Source of the DNA: Petrolisthes cinctipes
Taxonomy: Eukaryota > Arthropoda > Malacostraca > Decapoda > Porcellanidae
Assembly: GCA_033782935.1 (NCBI GenBank)
Contig: JAWQEG010000259.1
Location: 2,458,001 to 2,522,000 of the forward strand
Reading direction: 5' to 3'
DNA length: 64,000 bases
Positions within the stretch are counted from its first letter, which is position 1. Each line of letters begins with the position of its first letter. A model generated the notes under the pieces. The model worked only from the letters and a program-made list of their open reading frames with translations, made no database searches and was not told the origin of the DNA. Below, piece after piece: positions 14,461 through 27,165 of the stretch. The position numbers and the translations under genes are program-made.

Positions 14461-15864
14461 CATGTTTTGGGCCCGTATTTTTTAAATACTCTAACACGGA
14501 TTAGGCATGTACAGATCGCTTCTGGGACACAAAAATATCGAATTTTCGGGTGTTTTGAGCCTGAATTTGAGATATAAACGGGAACAGAAGATGCTTGCAC
14601 ATTACGCCTTTGTGCACCCAAAATATCGATTTATAGCATGTTTTGAGCCTATATTATGAAAATATTCTAACACTGAGTAGGCATGTAAAGATCGCTTGTG
14701 GGACCCAAAATATTGAATTTTCGGGTGATTTGTGTCTGAATTTGAGATATAAACAGGTACAGAAGATGCATGCACATATTGTCTTTTTGCACCTAAAATA
14801 TCGATTTTGAGCATGTTTTGGGTCTGTATCTTTAAAACATTCTAGCAAGGAGTAGACATGTAGAGATCGCTTCTGGGACAAAAAATATCGAATTTTCGGG
14901 TGTTTTGAGCATTAATATGAGATATAAACGGGTACAAAAGATGCATGCACATATCGACTTTGGGCACCCAAAATATCGATTTTTAGCATGTTTTGGGCCT
15001 ATATTTTGAAAATATTCTAGCACTGAGTAGGCATGTACAGATCTCTTCTAGGACCCAAAAATATCGAATTTTCGAGTGTTTTGAGCCTGAATTTGAGATG
15101 TAAACGGGTACTGAAGATGCATTCACATATCGACTTTGGGCACCCAAAATATCGATTTTGAGCATGTTTTGGGCCCGTATTTTGTAAATACTCTAACACG
15201 GATTAGGCATGTACAGATCGCTTCTGGGACACAAAAATATCGAATTATCGGGTGTTTTGAGCCTGAATTTGAGATATAAACGGGAACAGAAGATGCTTGC
15301 ACATTACGCCTTTGTGCACCCAAAATATCGATTTATAGCATGTTTTGAGCCTATATTATGAAAATATTCTAACACTGAGTAGGCATGTAAAGATCGCTTG
15401 TGGGACCCAAAATATTGAATTTTCGGGTGATTTGTGTCTGAATTTGAAATATAAACAGGTACAGAAGATGCATGCACATATTGTCTTTTTGCACCTAAAA
15501 TATCGATTTTGAGCATGTTTTGGGTCTGTATCTTTAAAACATTCTAGCAAGGAGTAGACATGTAGAAATCGCTTCTGGGACAAAAAATATCGAATTTTCG
15601 GGTGTTTTGAGCATTAATATGAGATATAAACGGCTACAAAAGATGCATGCACATATCGACTTTGGGCACCCAAAATATCGATTTTTAGCATATTTTGGGC
15701 CTATATTTTGAAAATATTCTAGCACTGAGTAGGCATGTACAGATCTCTTCTAGGACCCAAAAATATCGAATTTTCGAGTGTTTTGAGCCTGAATTTGAGA
15801 TGTAAACGGGTACTGAAGATGCATTCACATATCGACTTTTTGCACCTAAAATATCGATTTTGAC
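14461..15864 (+). repeat. Tandem 702-bp higher-order repeat (4 monomers x 2)
   Basis: Positions 14461-15162 are followed directly by a near copy at 15163-15864. Both contain, in order, GCCCGTATTTT with GGATTAGGCATG, a monomer with AACGGGAACAGAAGATGCTTG, one with GATCGCTTGTGGGACCC and TTGTGTCTGAATTTGA, and one with GAGCATTAATATGAGATA. Only scattered substitutions distinguish the copies by eye. Confidence 0.88.
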
Positions 15865-16479
15865 CATGATTTGGGTCTGTATCTTGAAAATATTCTAGCA
15901 AGGAGTAGACATGTGCAGATCACTTCTGGGACCCAAACATATCGAATTTTCGGGTGTTTTTAGCCTGAATTTAAGATATAAACATGTACAGAAGATGCAT
16001 GCACATATCGACTTTAGGCACCCAAAATATCGATTTTTAGCATGTTTTAAGCCTACATTTTGAAAAAATTCTAGAACTGAGTAGGCATGTACAGATCGCT
16101 TCTGGGACCCAAAAATTTCTAATTTTCTGGTGTTTTGAGCCTTAATTTGAGATATAAACGGGTACAGAAGATGCATGCACATTTTGCCTTTGGACACCTA
16201 AAATATCAATTTTGAGCATGTTTAGAGCCTATATTTTGAAAACATTCTAGCACTGAGTAGGCATGTTCAGATCGCTTCTGGGACCCAAAAATATCGAATT
16301 TTCGGGTGTTTTTAGCCTGAATTTGAGATAAAAACATGTACAGAATATGCATGCACATATCGACTTTGGGAACCCAAAATATCGATTTTGAGCATGTTTT
16401 GGTCCTGTATTTTAAAAATACTCTAACACGGAGTAGGCATGTACTGATCGCTTCTGGGACCCAAAGATATGGAATTTTG

Positions 16480-19285
16480 GGGGGTTTGAGCCTGAATTTG
16501 AGAAATAAACGGGTACTGAAGATACATTCACATATCGACATTTTGCACCTAAAATGTCGATTTTGAGCATGTTTTGGGTCTGTATCTTGAAAACATTCTA
16601 GCAAGGAGTAGAGTTGTACAGATCGCTTATGGGACCCAGAAATATCAAATTTTCGGGTGTTTTTAGCCTGAATTTGAGATATAAACTGGTACAAAAGATG
16701 CATGCACATATCGACTTTGGGCACCCATAATATCGATTTTTAGCATGTTTTGGGCCTGTATTTTGAAAAATTTCTAGCACTGAGTAGGCATGTACAGATC
16801 GTTTCTGGGATCCAAAAATATCGAATTTTTGGGTGTTTTGAGCCTGAATTTGAGATATAAATGGGTACAGAAGATGCATGCACATTTTGCCTTTGGACAC
16901 TTAAAATATCGAATTTTAGCATGTTTAGAGCCTATATTTTGAAAACATTCTAGCACTGAGTAGGCATGTACAGATCGCTTCTGGTACCCACAGATATCGA
17001 ATTTTTGGGTGTTTTGAGCCTGAATTTGAGATATAAACCTGTACTGGAGATGCATTCACATATCGACTTTTTGCACCTAAAATATCGATTTTGAGCATGT
17101 TTTTGGTCTGTATCTTGAAAACATTCTAGCAAGGAGTAGACATGTACAGAACACTTCTGATACCGAAAAATATCGAATTTTCAGGTGTTTTTAGCCTGAA
17201 TTTGAGATATAAACATGTACAGAAGATGCATGCACATATCGACTTTGGGCACTCAAAATATCGATTTTGAGCATGTTTTGGGCCTGTATTTTGAAAATAA
17301 CCTAACATGGAGTAGGCATGTACTGATCGCTTCTGGGACACAAAAATATCGAATTTTCGGGTGTTTTGAGCCTTAATTTGAGATATAAACGGGTACAAAA
17401 GATGCATGCTCATTTTGCCTTTGGACACCTAAAATATCGATTTTTTGCATGTTTTGATCCTATATTTTGAAAACATTCTAGCACTGAGTAGATATGTACA
17501 GATCGCTTCTGGGACCCAAAGATATTGAATTTTTGGGTGTTTTGAGCCTGAATTTGAGATGTAAACGGGTACTGAAGATGCATGCATATAACGACTTTTT
17601 GCACCTAAAATATCGATTTTGAGCATGTTTTGGGTCTGTATCTTGAAAGCATTCCAGCAAGGAGCAGGCATGTACAGATCGCATCTGGGACCCAAAAATA
17701 TCGAATTTTCGGATGTTTTGAGCCTGAATTTGAGATATAAACGGGTACAGAAGATGCATGCACATATCGACTTTTTGCACCTAAAATATCGATTTTGAGC
17801 ATGTTTTGGGTCTGTATCTTGAAAGCATTCTAGCAAGGAGCAGGCATGTACAGATCGCTTCTGGGACCCAAAAATATCGAATTTTTGGATGTTTTGAGCC
17901 TGAATTTGAGATATAAACTGGTACAGAAGATGCATGCACATATCGACTTTGGACACCTAAAATATCGATTTTTAGCATGTTTTAAGCTTATATTTTGAAA
18001 ACATTCTAGCACTGAGTAGGAATGTACAGATCGCTTCTGGGACCCAAAGATATTGAATTTTTGGGTGTTTTGAGCCTGAATTTGAGAAATAAACGGGTAC
18101 TGAAGATACATTCACATATCGACATTTTGCACCTAAAATGTCGATTTTGAGCATGTTTTGGGTCTGTATCTTGAAAACATTCTAGCAAGGAGTAGAGTTG
18201 TACAGATCGCTTATGGGACCCAGAAATTTTGAATTTTCGGGTGTTTTTAGCCTGAATTTGAGATATAAACTGGTACAAAAGATGCATGCACATATCGACT
18301 TTGGGCACACATAATATCGATTTTTAGCATGTTTTGGGCCTGTATTTTGAAAAATTTCTAGCACTGAGTAGGCATGTACAGATCGTTTCTGGGATCCAAA
18401 AATATTGAATTTTCGGGTGTTTTGAGCCTGAATTTGAGATATAAACGGGTACAGAAGATGCATGCACATTTTGCCTTTGGACACTTAAAATATCGAATTT
18501 TACCATGTTTAGAGCCTATATTTTGAAAACATTCTAGCACTGAGTAGGCATGTACAGATCGCTTCTGGTACCCTCAGATATCGAATTTTTGGGTATTTTT
18601 GAGCCTGAATTTGAGATATAAACCTGTACTGGAGATGCATTCACATATCGACTTTTTGCACCTAAAATATCGATTTTGAGCATGTTTTTGGTCTGTATCT
18701 TGAAAACATTCTAGCAAGGAGTAGACATGTACAGAACACTTCTGAGCCCGAAAATTATCGAATTTTCAGGTGTTTTTAGCCTGAATTTGAGATATAAACA
18801 TGTACAGAAGATGCATGCACATATCGACTTTGGGCACTCAAAATATCGATTTTGAGCATGTTTTGGGCCTGTATTTTGAAAATAACCTAACATGGAGTAG
18901 GCATGTACTGATCGCTTCTGGGACACAAAAATATCGAATTTTCGGGTGTTTTGAGCCTTAATTTGTGATATAAACGGGTACAAAAGATGCATGCTCATTT
19001 TGCCTTTGGACACCTAAAATATCGATTTTTTGCATGTTTTGATCCTATATTTTGAAAACATTCTAGCACTGAGTAGATATGTACAGATCGCTTCTGGGAC
19101 CCAAAGATATTGAATTTTTGGGTGTTTTGAGCCTGAATTTGAGATGTAAACGGGTACTGAAGATGCATGCATATAACGACTTTTTGCACCTAAAATATCG
19201 ATTTTGAGCATGTTTTGGGTCTGTATCTTGAAAGCATTCCAGCAAGGAGCAGGCATGTACAGATCGCATCTGGGACCCAAAAATA
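16480..19285 (+). repeat. Higher-order repeat, 1,584/1,585-bp offset (9 monomers)
   Basis: About 16,480-17,700 recurs at 18,064-19,285. Shared markers are GGAGTAGAGTTGTACAG (near 16,606 and 18,190), CTGTACTGGAGATGCATTC, GAACACTTCTGA and GCATGCATATAACGAC. The offset grows by one base near 18.6 kb through a single-base insertion. Within the first copy the monomers at about 17,590-17,765 and 17,766-17,941 are almost identical neighbours (both with GAAAGCATTC and GGAGCAGGCATG). This is a single-monomer duplication that the second copy lacks. Confidence 0.85.
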
Positions 19286-19499
19286 TCGAATTTTCGGGTG
19301 TTTTTAGCCTGAATTTGAGATATAAACATGTACAGAAGATACATGCACATATCGACTTTGTGCACCCAAAATATCGATTTTTAGCATGATTTGGGCCTGT
19401 ATTTTAAAAATACTCTAACACGGAGTAGGCATGTACTGATCGCTTCTGGGACCCAAAGATATGGAATTTTTGGGTGTTTTGAGCCTGAATTTGAAAAAT

Positions 19500-22400
19500 A
19501 AACGGGTACTGAAGATACATTCACATATAGACTTTTTGCACCTAAAATGTCGATTTTGAGCATGTTTTGGGTCTGTATCTTGAAAACATTCTAGCAAGGA
19601 GTAGACATCTACAGATCGCTTATGGGACCCAGAAATTTCGAATTTTCGGGTGTTTTTAGCCTGAATTTGAGATATAAACGGGTACAGAAGATGCATGCAC
19701 ATATCGACTTTGGGCACCCAAAATATCGATTTTTAGCATGTTTTGGGCCAATATTTTGAAAAATTTCTAGCACTGTGTAGGCATGTACAAATCGTTTGTG
19801 GGACCCAAAAATATCGAGTTTTCGGGTGTTTTGAGCCTTAATTTGAGATATAAACGTGTACAGAAGATGCATGCACATATCGACTTTTCGCACCTAAAAT
19901 ATCGATTTTGAGCATGTTTTGGGCCTGTATTTTGAAAATACTCTAATATGGAGTAGGCATGTACTGATCGCTTCTGGGACACAAAGATATCGAATTTTCG
20001 GGTGTTTTGAGCCTTAATTTGAGATATAAACGGGTACAAAAGATGCATGCTCATTTTGCCTTTGGACACCTAAAATATCGATTTTTAGCATGTTTTGAGC
20101 CTATATTTTGAAAACATTCTAGCACTGAGTAAATATGTACAGATTGCTTCTGGGACCCAAAGATATTGAATTTTTGGGTGTTTTGAGCCTGAATTTGAGA
20201 AATAAACGAGTACTGAAGATACATTCACATATCGACTTTTTTAACGTAAAATATTGATTTTGAGCATGTTTTGGGTCTGTATCTTGAAAACGTTCTAGCA
20301 AGGAGTAGACATGTACAGATCGCTTCTAGAACCCAAAAATATTGAATTTTCGGGTGTTTTGAGCCTGAATTTGAGATATGAACGGGTACAGAAGATGAAT
20401 GCATATATCGACTTTTTGCACCTAGAAATTCGATTTTGAGCATGTTTTGGGTCGGTATCTTGAAAACATTCTAGCAAGAAGTAAACATGTACTGATCGCT
20501 TCTGGGACACAAAAATATCGAATTTTCGGTTGTTTTGAGCCTGAATTTGAGATATAAACGGGTACAGAAGATGCATGCACATTACGCCTTTGGACACCTA
20601 AAATATCGATTATTAGTATGTTTTGAGCCTATATTATGAAAATATTCTAGCACTGAGTAGGCATGTACAGATCGCTTCTGGGACCCAAAAATATTGAATT
20701 TTCGGGTGTTTTGAGCCTGAATTTGAGATATAAACGGGTACAGAAGATGCATGCACATATCGACTTTTGGGACCTAAAATATCGATTTTAAGCATATTTT
20801 GGGTCTGTATCTTGAAAACGTTCTATCAAGGAGTAGACATGTACAGATCGCTTCGGGGACAAAAAATATCGGATTTTCGGGTGTTTTGAGCATTAATTTG
20901 AGATATAAACGGGTAAAAAAGATGATCCACATATCGACTTTGGGCACCTAAAATATCGATTTTTAGCATGTTTTGGGCCTATAATTTGAAAATATTCTAG
21001 CATTGAGTAGGCATGTACAGATCGCTTCTGGGACCCAAAAATATCGAATTTTCGGGTGTTTTGAGCCTGAAATTGAGATATAAACGGTACAAAAGATGCA
21101 TGCACATATCGACTTTGGGCACCCAAAATATCGATTTTTAGCATGTTTTGGGCCTATATTTTGAAAATATTCTAGCATGGAGTAGACATGTACAGATCGC
21201 TTCTGGGACAAAAAATATCGGATTTTCGGGTGTTTTGAGCATTAATTTGAGATATGAACGGGTACAAAAGATGCATCCACATATCAATTTTTTGCACCTA
21301 AAATATCAATTTTGAGCATGTTTTGGGTCTGTATCTTGAAAGCATTCTAGCAAGGAGCAGGCATGTACAGACCGCTTCTCGGACCCAAAAATATCGAATT
21401 TTCGGATGTTTTGAGCCTGAATTTGAGATATAAACGGGTACAGAAGATGCATGCACATATCGACTTTGGACACCTAAAATATCGATTTTTAGCATGTTTT
21501 AAGCTTATATTTTGAAAACATTCTAGCACTAAGTAGGAATGTACAGATCGCTTCTGGGACCCAAAGATATTGAATTTTTGGGTGTTTTGAGCCTGAATTT
21601 GAGAAATAAACGGGTACTGAAGATACATTCACATATCGACTTTTTGCACCTAGAAATTCGATTTTGAGCATGTTTTGGGTCAGTATCATGAAAACATTCT
21701 AGCAAGGAGTAAACATGTACTGATCGCTTCTGGGACACAAAAATATCGAATTTTCGGTTGTTTTGAGCCTGAATTTGAGATATAAACGGGTACAGAAGAT
21801 GCATGCACTTTACGCCTTTGGACACCTAAAATATCGATTATTAGTATGTTTTGAGCCTATATTATGAAAATATTCTAGCACTGACTAGGCATGTACAGAT
21901 CACTTCTGGGACCCAAAAATATTGAATTTTCGGGTGTTTTGATCCTGAATTTGAGAAATAAACGGGTACTGAAGAAACATTCACATATCGACTTTTTGCA
22001 CCGAAAATATCGATTTTGAGCATGTTTTGGGTCTGTATCTTGAAAACATTCTAGCAAGGAGTAGACATGTACAGATTGCTTATGGGACCCAGAAATTTCG
22101 AATTTTCGGGTGTTTTTAGCCTGAATTTGAGATATAAACGGGTACAGAAGATGCATGCACATATCGACTTTGGGCACCCAAAATATCGATTTTTAGCATG
22201 TTTTGGGCCTATATTTTGAAAAATTTCCAGCACTGTGTAGGCATGTACAAATCGTTTGTGGGACCCAAAAATATCGAGTTTTCGGGTGTTTTGAGCCTTA
22301 ATTTGAGATATAAACGGGTACAGAAGATGCATGCACATATCGACTTTTCGCACCTAAAATATCGATTTTGAGCATGTTTTGGGCCTGTATTTTGAAAATA

Positions 22401-22660
22401 CTCTAATATGGAGTAGGCATGTACTGATCGCTTCTGCGACCCAAAAATATCGAATTTTCGGGTGTTTTGAGCCTTAATTTGAGATATAAACGGGTACAAA
22501 AGATGCATGCTCATTTTGCCTTTGGACACCTAAAATATCGATTTTTAGCATGTTTTGAGCCTATATTTTGAAAACATTCTAGCACTGAGTAAATATGTAC
22601 AGATTGCTTCTGGGACCCAAAGATATTGAATTTTTGGGTGTTTTGAGCCTGAATTTGAGA
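19500..22660 (+). repeat. Higher-order duplication, 2,460-bp offset (14 monomers)
   Basis: Positions of about 19,500-20,200 recur at 21,960-22,660. Shared variants include CTCTAATATGGAGTAGG (near 19,941 and 22,401), AATCGTTTGTGGGACCC, ACTTTTCGCACCTAAAATATC and GAGTAAATATGTACAGATTG. Similarity breaks near 20,205, where one copy reads GAGAAATAAACGAG and the other GAGATGTAAACGGG. Confidence 0.82.
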
Positions 22661-25600
22661 TGTAAACGGGTACTGAAGTTGCATTCACATATCGACTTTG
22701 AGCACCCAAAATATCGATTTTGAGCATGTTTTGGGTCTGTATCTGGAAGACATTCTAGCAAGGAGTAGACATGTACAGATAGCTTCTGGGACCCAAAAAT
22801 ATCGAATTTTCGGGTGTTTCGAGCCTGAATTTGAGATATAAACGGGTACAGAAGATGCATGCACATTTTGCCTTTGGACACCTAAAATATCGATTTTAAG
22901 CATGTTTTAAGCTTATATTTTGAAAAAATTCGAGCACTGAGTAGGCATGTACAGATCGCTTCTGGGACCCAAAGATATTGAATTTTTGAGTGTTTTGAGC
23001 CTGAATTTGAGATATAAACGGGTACTGAAGATACATTCACATATCGACTTTTTGCACCTAGAATGTCAATTTTGAGCATGTTTTGGGTCTGTATCTTGAA
23101 AACATTCTAGCAAGGAGTAAACATGTACAGATCGCTTATGGGACCGAGAAAAATCGAATTTTCGGGTGTTTTTAGCCTAAATTTGAGATATAAACATGTA
23201 CAGAAGATGCATGCACATATCGACTTTTGGAACCTAAAATATTGATTTTGAGCATGTTTTGGGTTTGTATCTTGAAAACGTTCTAGCAAGGAGTAGACAT
23301 GTACAGATCGCTTCTAGAACCCAAAAATATTGAATTTTCGGGTGTTTTGAGCCAGAATTTGAGATATGAACGGGTACAGAAGATGCATGCATATATCGAC
23401 TTTTTGCACCTAGAATGTCAATTTTGAGCATGTTTTGGGTCGGTATCTTGAAAACATTCTTGCAAGAAGTAAACATGTACTGATCGCTTCTGGGACACAA
23501 AAATATCGAATTTTCGGTTGTTTTGAGCCTGAATTTGAGATATAAACGGGTACAGAAGATGCATGCACATTACGCCTTTGGACACCTAAAATATCGATTA
23601 TTAGTATGTATTGAGCCTATATTATGAAAATATTCTAGCACTGAGTAGGCATGTACAGATCGCTTCTGGGACCCAAAAATATCGAATTTTCGGGTGTTTT
23701 GAGCCTGAAATTGAGATATAAACGGTACAAAAGATGCATGCACATATCGACTTTGGGCACCCAAAATATCGATTTTTAGCATGTTTTGGGCCTATATTTT
23801 GAAAATATTCTAGCAAGGAGTAGATATGTACAGATCGCTTCTGGGACAAAAAATATCGGATTTTCGGGTGTTTTGAGCATTAATTTGAGACATAAACGGG
23901 TACAAAAGATGCATCCACATATCGACTTTTTGCACCTAAAATATCGATTTTGAGCATGTTTTGGGTCTGTATCTTGAAAGCATTCTAGCAAGGAGCAGGC
24001 ATGTACAGATCGCTTCTCGGACCCAAAAATATCGAATTTTCGGATGTTTTGAGCCTGAATTTGAGATATAAACGGGTACAGAAGATGCATGCACATATCG
24101 ACTTTGGACACCTAAAATATCGATTTTTAGCATGTTTTAAGCTTATATTTTGAAAACATTTTAGCACTGAGTAGGAATGTACAGATCGCTTCTGGGACCC
24201 AAAGATATTGAATTTTTGGGTGTTTTGAGCCTGAATTTGAGAAATAAACGAGTACTGAAGATACATTCACATATCGACATTTTGCACCTAAAATATCGAT
24301 GTTGAGCATGTTTTGGGTCTGTATCTTGAAAGCATTCTAGCAAGGAGCAGGCATGTACAGATCGCTTCTGGGACCCAAAAATATCGAATTTTCGGATGTT
24401 TTGAGCCTGAATTTGAGATATAAACGGGTACAGAAGATGCATGCACTTTACGCCTTTGGACACCTAAAATATCGATTTTTACCATGTTTTAAGCCTATAT
24501 TATGAAAATATTCTAGTACTGACTAGGCATGTACAGATCACTTCTGGGACCCAAAAATATTGAATTTTCGGGTGTTTTGAGCCTGAATTTGAGATATAAA
24601 CGGGTACTGAAGATACATTCACATATAGACTTTTTTCACCTAAAATGTCGATTTTGAGCATGTTTTGGGTCTGTATCTTGAAAACATTCTAGCAAGGAGT
24701 AGACATGTACAGATCGCTTCTGGGACCCAGAAATATCGAATTTTCGGGTGTTTTAGCCTGAATTTGAGATATAAACATGTACAGCAGATACATGCACATA
24801 TCGACTTTGGGCACCCAAAATATCGATTTTGAGCATGTTTTGGGCCTGTATTTTAAAAATACTCTGACACGGAGTAGGCATGTACTGATCGCTTCTGGGA
24901 CCCAAAGATATGGAATTTTCGGATGTTTTGAGCCTGAATTTGAGATATAAATGGGTACAGAAGATGCATGCACATATCGACTTTGGACACCTAAAATATC
25001 GATTTTTAGCATGTTTTAAGCTTATATTTTGAAAACATTCTAGCACTAAGTAGGAATGTACAGATCGCTTCTGGGACCCAAAGATATTGAATTTTTGGGT
25101 GTTTTGAGCCTGAATTTGAGAAATAAACGGGTACTGAAGATACATTCACATATCGACTTTTTGCACCTAGAAATTCGATTATGAGCATGTTTTGGGTCGG
25201 TATCATGAAAATATTCTAGCAAGGAGTAAACATGTACTGATCGCTTCTGGGACACAAAAATATCGAATTTTCGGTTGTTTTGAGCCTGAATTTGAGATAT
25301 AAACGGGTACAGAAGATGCATGCACTTTACACCTTTGGACACCTAAAATATCGATTATTAGTATGTTTTGAGCCTATATTATGAAAATATTCTAGCACTG
25401 ACTAGGCATGTACAGATCACTTCTGGGACCCAAAAATATCGAATTTTCGGGTGTTTTGATCCTGAATTTGAGATATAAACGGGTACAGAAGATGCATGCA
25501 CATATCGACTTTTGGCACCTAAAATATCGATTTTTAGCATGTTTTAAGCTTATATTTTGAAAAAATTCTAGCACTGAGTAGGCATGTACAGATCGCTTCT

Positions 25601-27165
25601 GCGACCCAAGGATATTGAATTTTTGGGTGTTTTGAGCCTGAATTTGAGATATAAACGGGTACTGAAGATACATTCACATATCGACTTTTTGCACCTAGAA
25701 TGTCAATTTTGAGCATGTTTTGGGTCTGTATCTTGAAAACATTCTAGCAAGGAGTAAACATGTACAGATCGCTTATGGGACCGGGAAATATCGAATTTTA
25801 GGGTGTTTTTAGCCTGAATTTGAGATATAAACATGTACAGAAGATGCATGCACATATCGACTTTTGGAACCTAAAATATTGATTTTGAGCATGGTTTGGG
25901 CGGATATTTTGAAAATATTCTAACACTGAGTAGGCATGTACAGATCGCTTCTGGGACCAAAAAATGTCGACTTTTCGGGTTTTTTGAGCCTAAATTTGAG
26001 ATATAAACGCTACAGAAGATGCATGCACATATCGACTTTTTGCACCTAAAATATCGATTTTCAGCATGTTTTAGGTCTGTATCTTTAAAACATTCTAGCA
26101 AGGAGTAGACATGTACAGAACACTTCTGGGACCCAAAAATATCGATTTTTCGGGTGTTTTTAGCCTGAATTTGAGATATAAACGGGTACAGAAGATGCAT
26201 GCACATATCGACTTTGGGCACTCAAAATATCGATTTTGAGCATGTTTTGGGCCTGTATTTTGAAAATACTCTAATATGGAGTAGGCATGTACTGATCGCT
26301 TCTGGGACACAATAATATCGAATTTTCGGGTGTTTTGAGCCTTAATTTGAGATATAAACGGGTACAAAAGATGCATGCTCATTTTGCCTTTGGACACCTA
26401 AAATATCGATTTTTAGCATGTTTAGAGCCTATATTTTGAAAACATTCTAGCACTGAGTAAATATGTACAGATTGCTTCTGGGACCCAAAGATATTGAATT
26501 TTTGGGTGTTTTGAGCCTGAATTTGAGATGTAAACGGGTACTGAAGTTGCATTCACATATCGACATTTTGAACCTAAAATATCGATTTTGAGCATGTTTT
26601 GGGTCTGTATCTTGAAGACATTCTAGCAAGGAGTAGACATGTAAAGATAGCTTCTGGGACCGAGAAAAATCGAATTTTAGGGTGTTTTTAGCCTGAATTT
26701 GAGATATAAACATGTACAGAAGATGCATGCACATATCGACTTTTGGAACCTAAAATATTGATTTTGTGCATGTTTTGGGTCTGTATCTTGAAAACGTTCT
26801 AGCAAGGAGTAGACATGTACAGATCGCTTCTAGAACCCAAAAATATTGAATTTTCGGGTGTTTTGAGCCTGAATTTGAGATATGAACGGGTACAGAAGAT
26901 GCATGAATATATCGACTTTTTGCACCTAGAAATTCGATTTTGAGCATGTTTTGGGTCGGCATCTTGAAAACATTCTAGCAAGGAGCAAACATGTACTGAT
27001 CGCTACTGGGACACAAAAATATCGAATTTTCGGTTGTTTTGAGCCTGAATTTGAGATATAAACGGGTACAGAAGATGCATGCACATTACGCCTTTGGACA
27101 CCTAAAATATCGATTATTAGTATGTTTTGAGCCTATATTATTAAAAAATATTCTAACACTGAGTA
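20240..27165 (+). repeat. Three dispersed copies of a ~420-bp satellite block
   Basis: A block with AAAACGTTCTAGCAAGG, CTTCTAGAACCC, GAGATATGAACGGG, GGGTCGG and TCGATTATTAGTATGT lies at about 20,240-20,665, 23,228-23,653 and 26,744-27,165. The spacings are about 2,988 and 3,516 bp, that is 17 and 20 monomers. Sequence between the blocks follows other periods, so the same monomers belong to more than one higher-order register. Confidence 0.8.
21021..25477 (+). repeat. Overlapping 15-monomer and 20-monomer duplications
   Basis: Two long offsets share one source segment. Positions 21,021-21,630 recur at about 23,659-24,268 (offset 2,638, 15 monomers; marker GCCTGAAATTGAGATATAAA). Positions 21,400-21,960 recur at about 24,917-25,477 (offset 3,517, 20 monomers; markers TCGGATGTTTTGAGCC and CTAGCACTAAGTAGGAATG). 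The overlap shows successive duplications of different length rather than one regular HOR. Confidence 0.75.
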
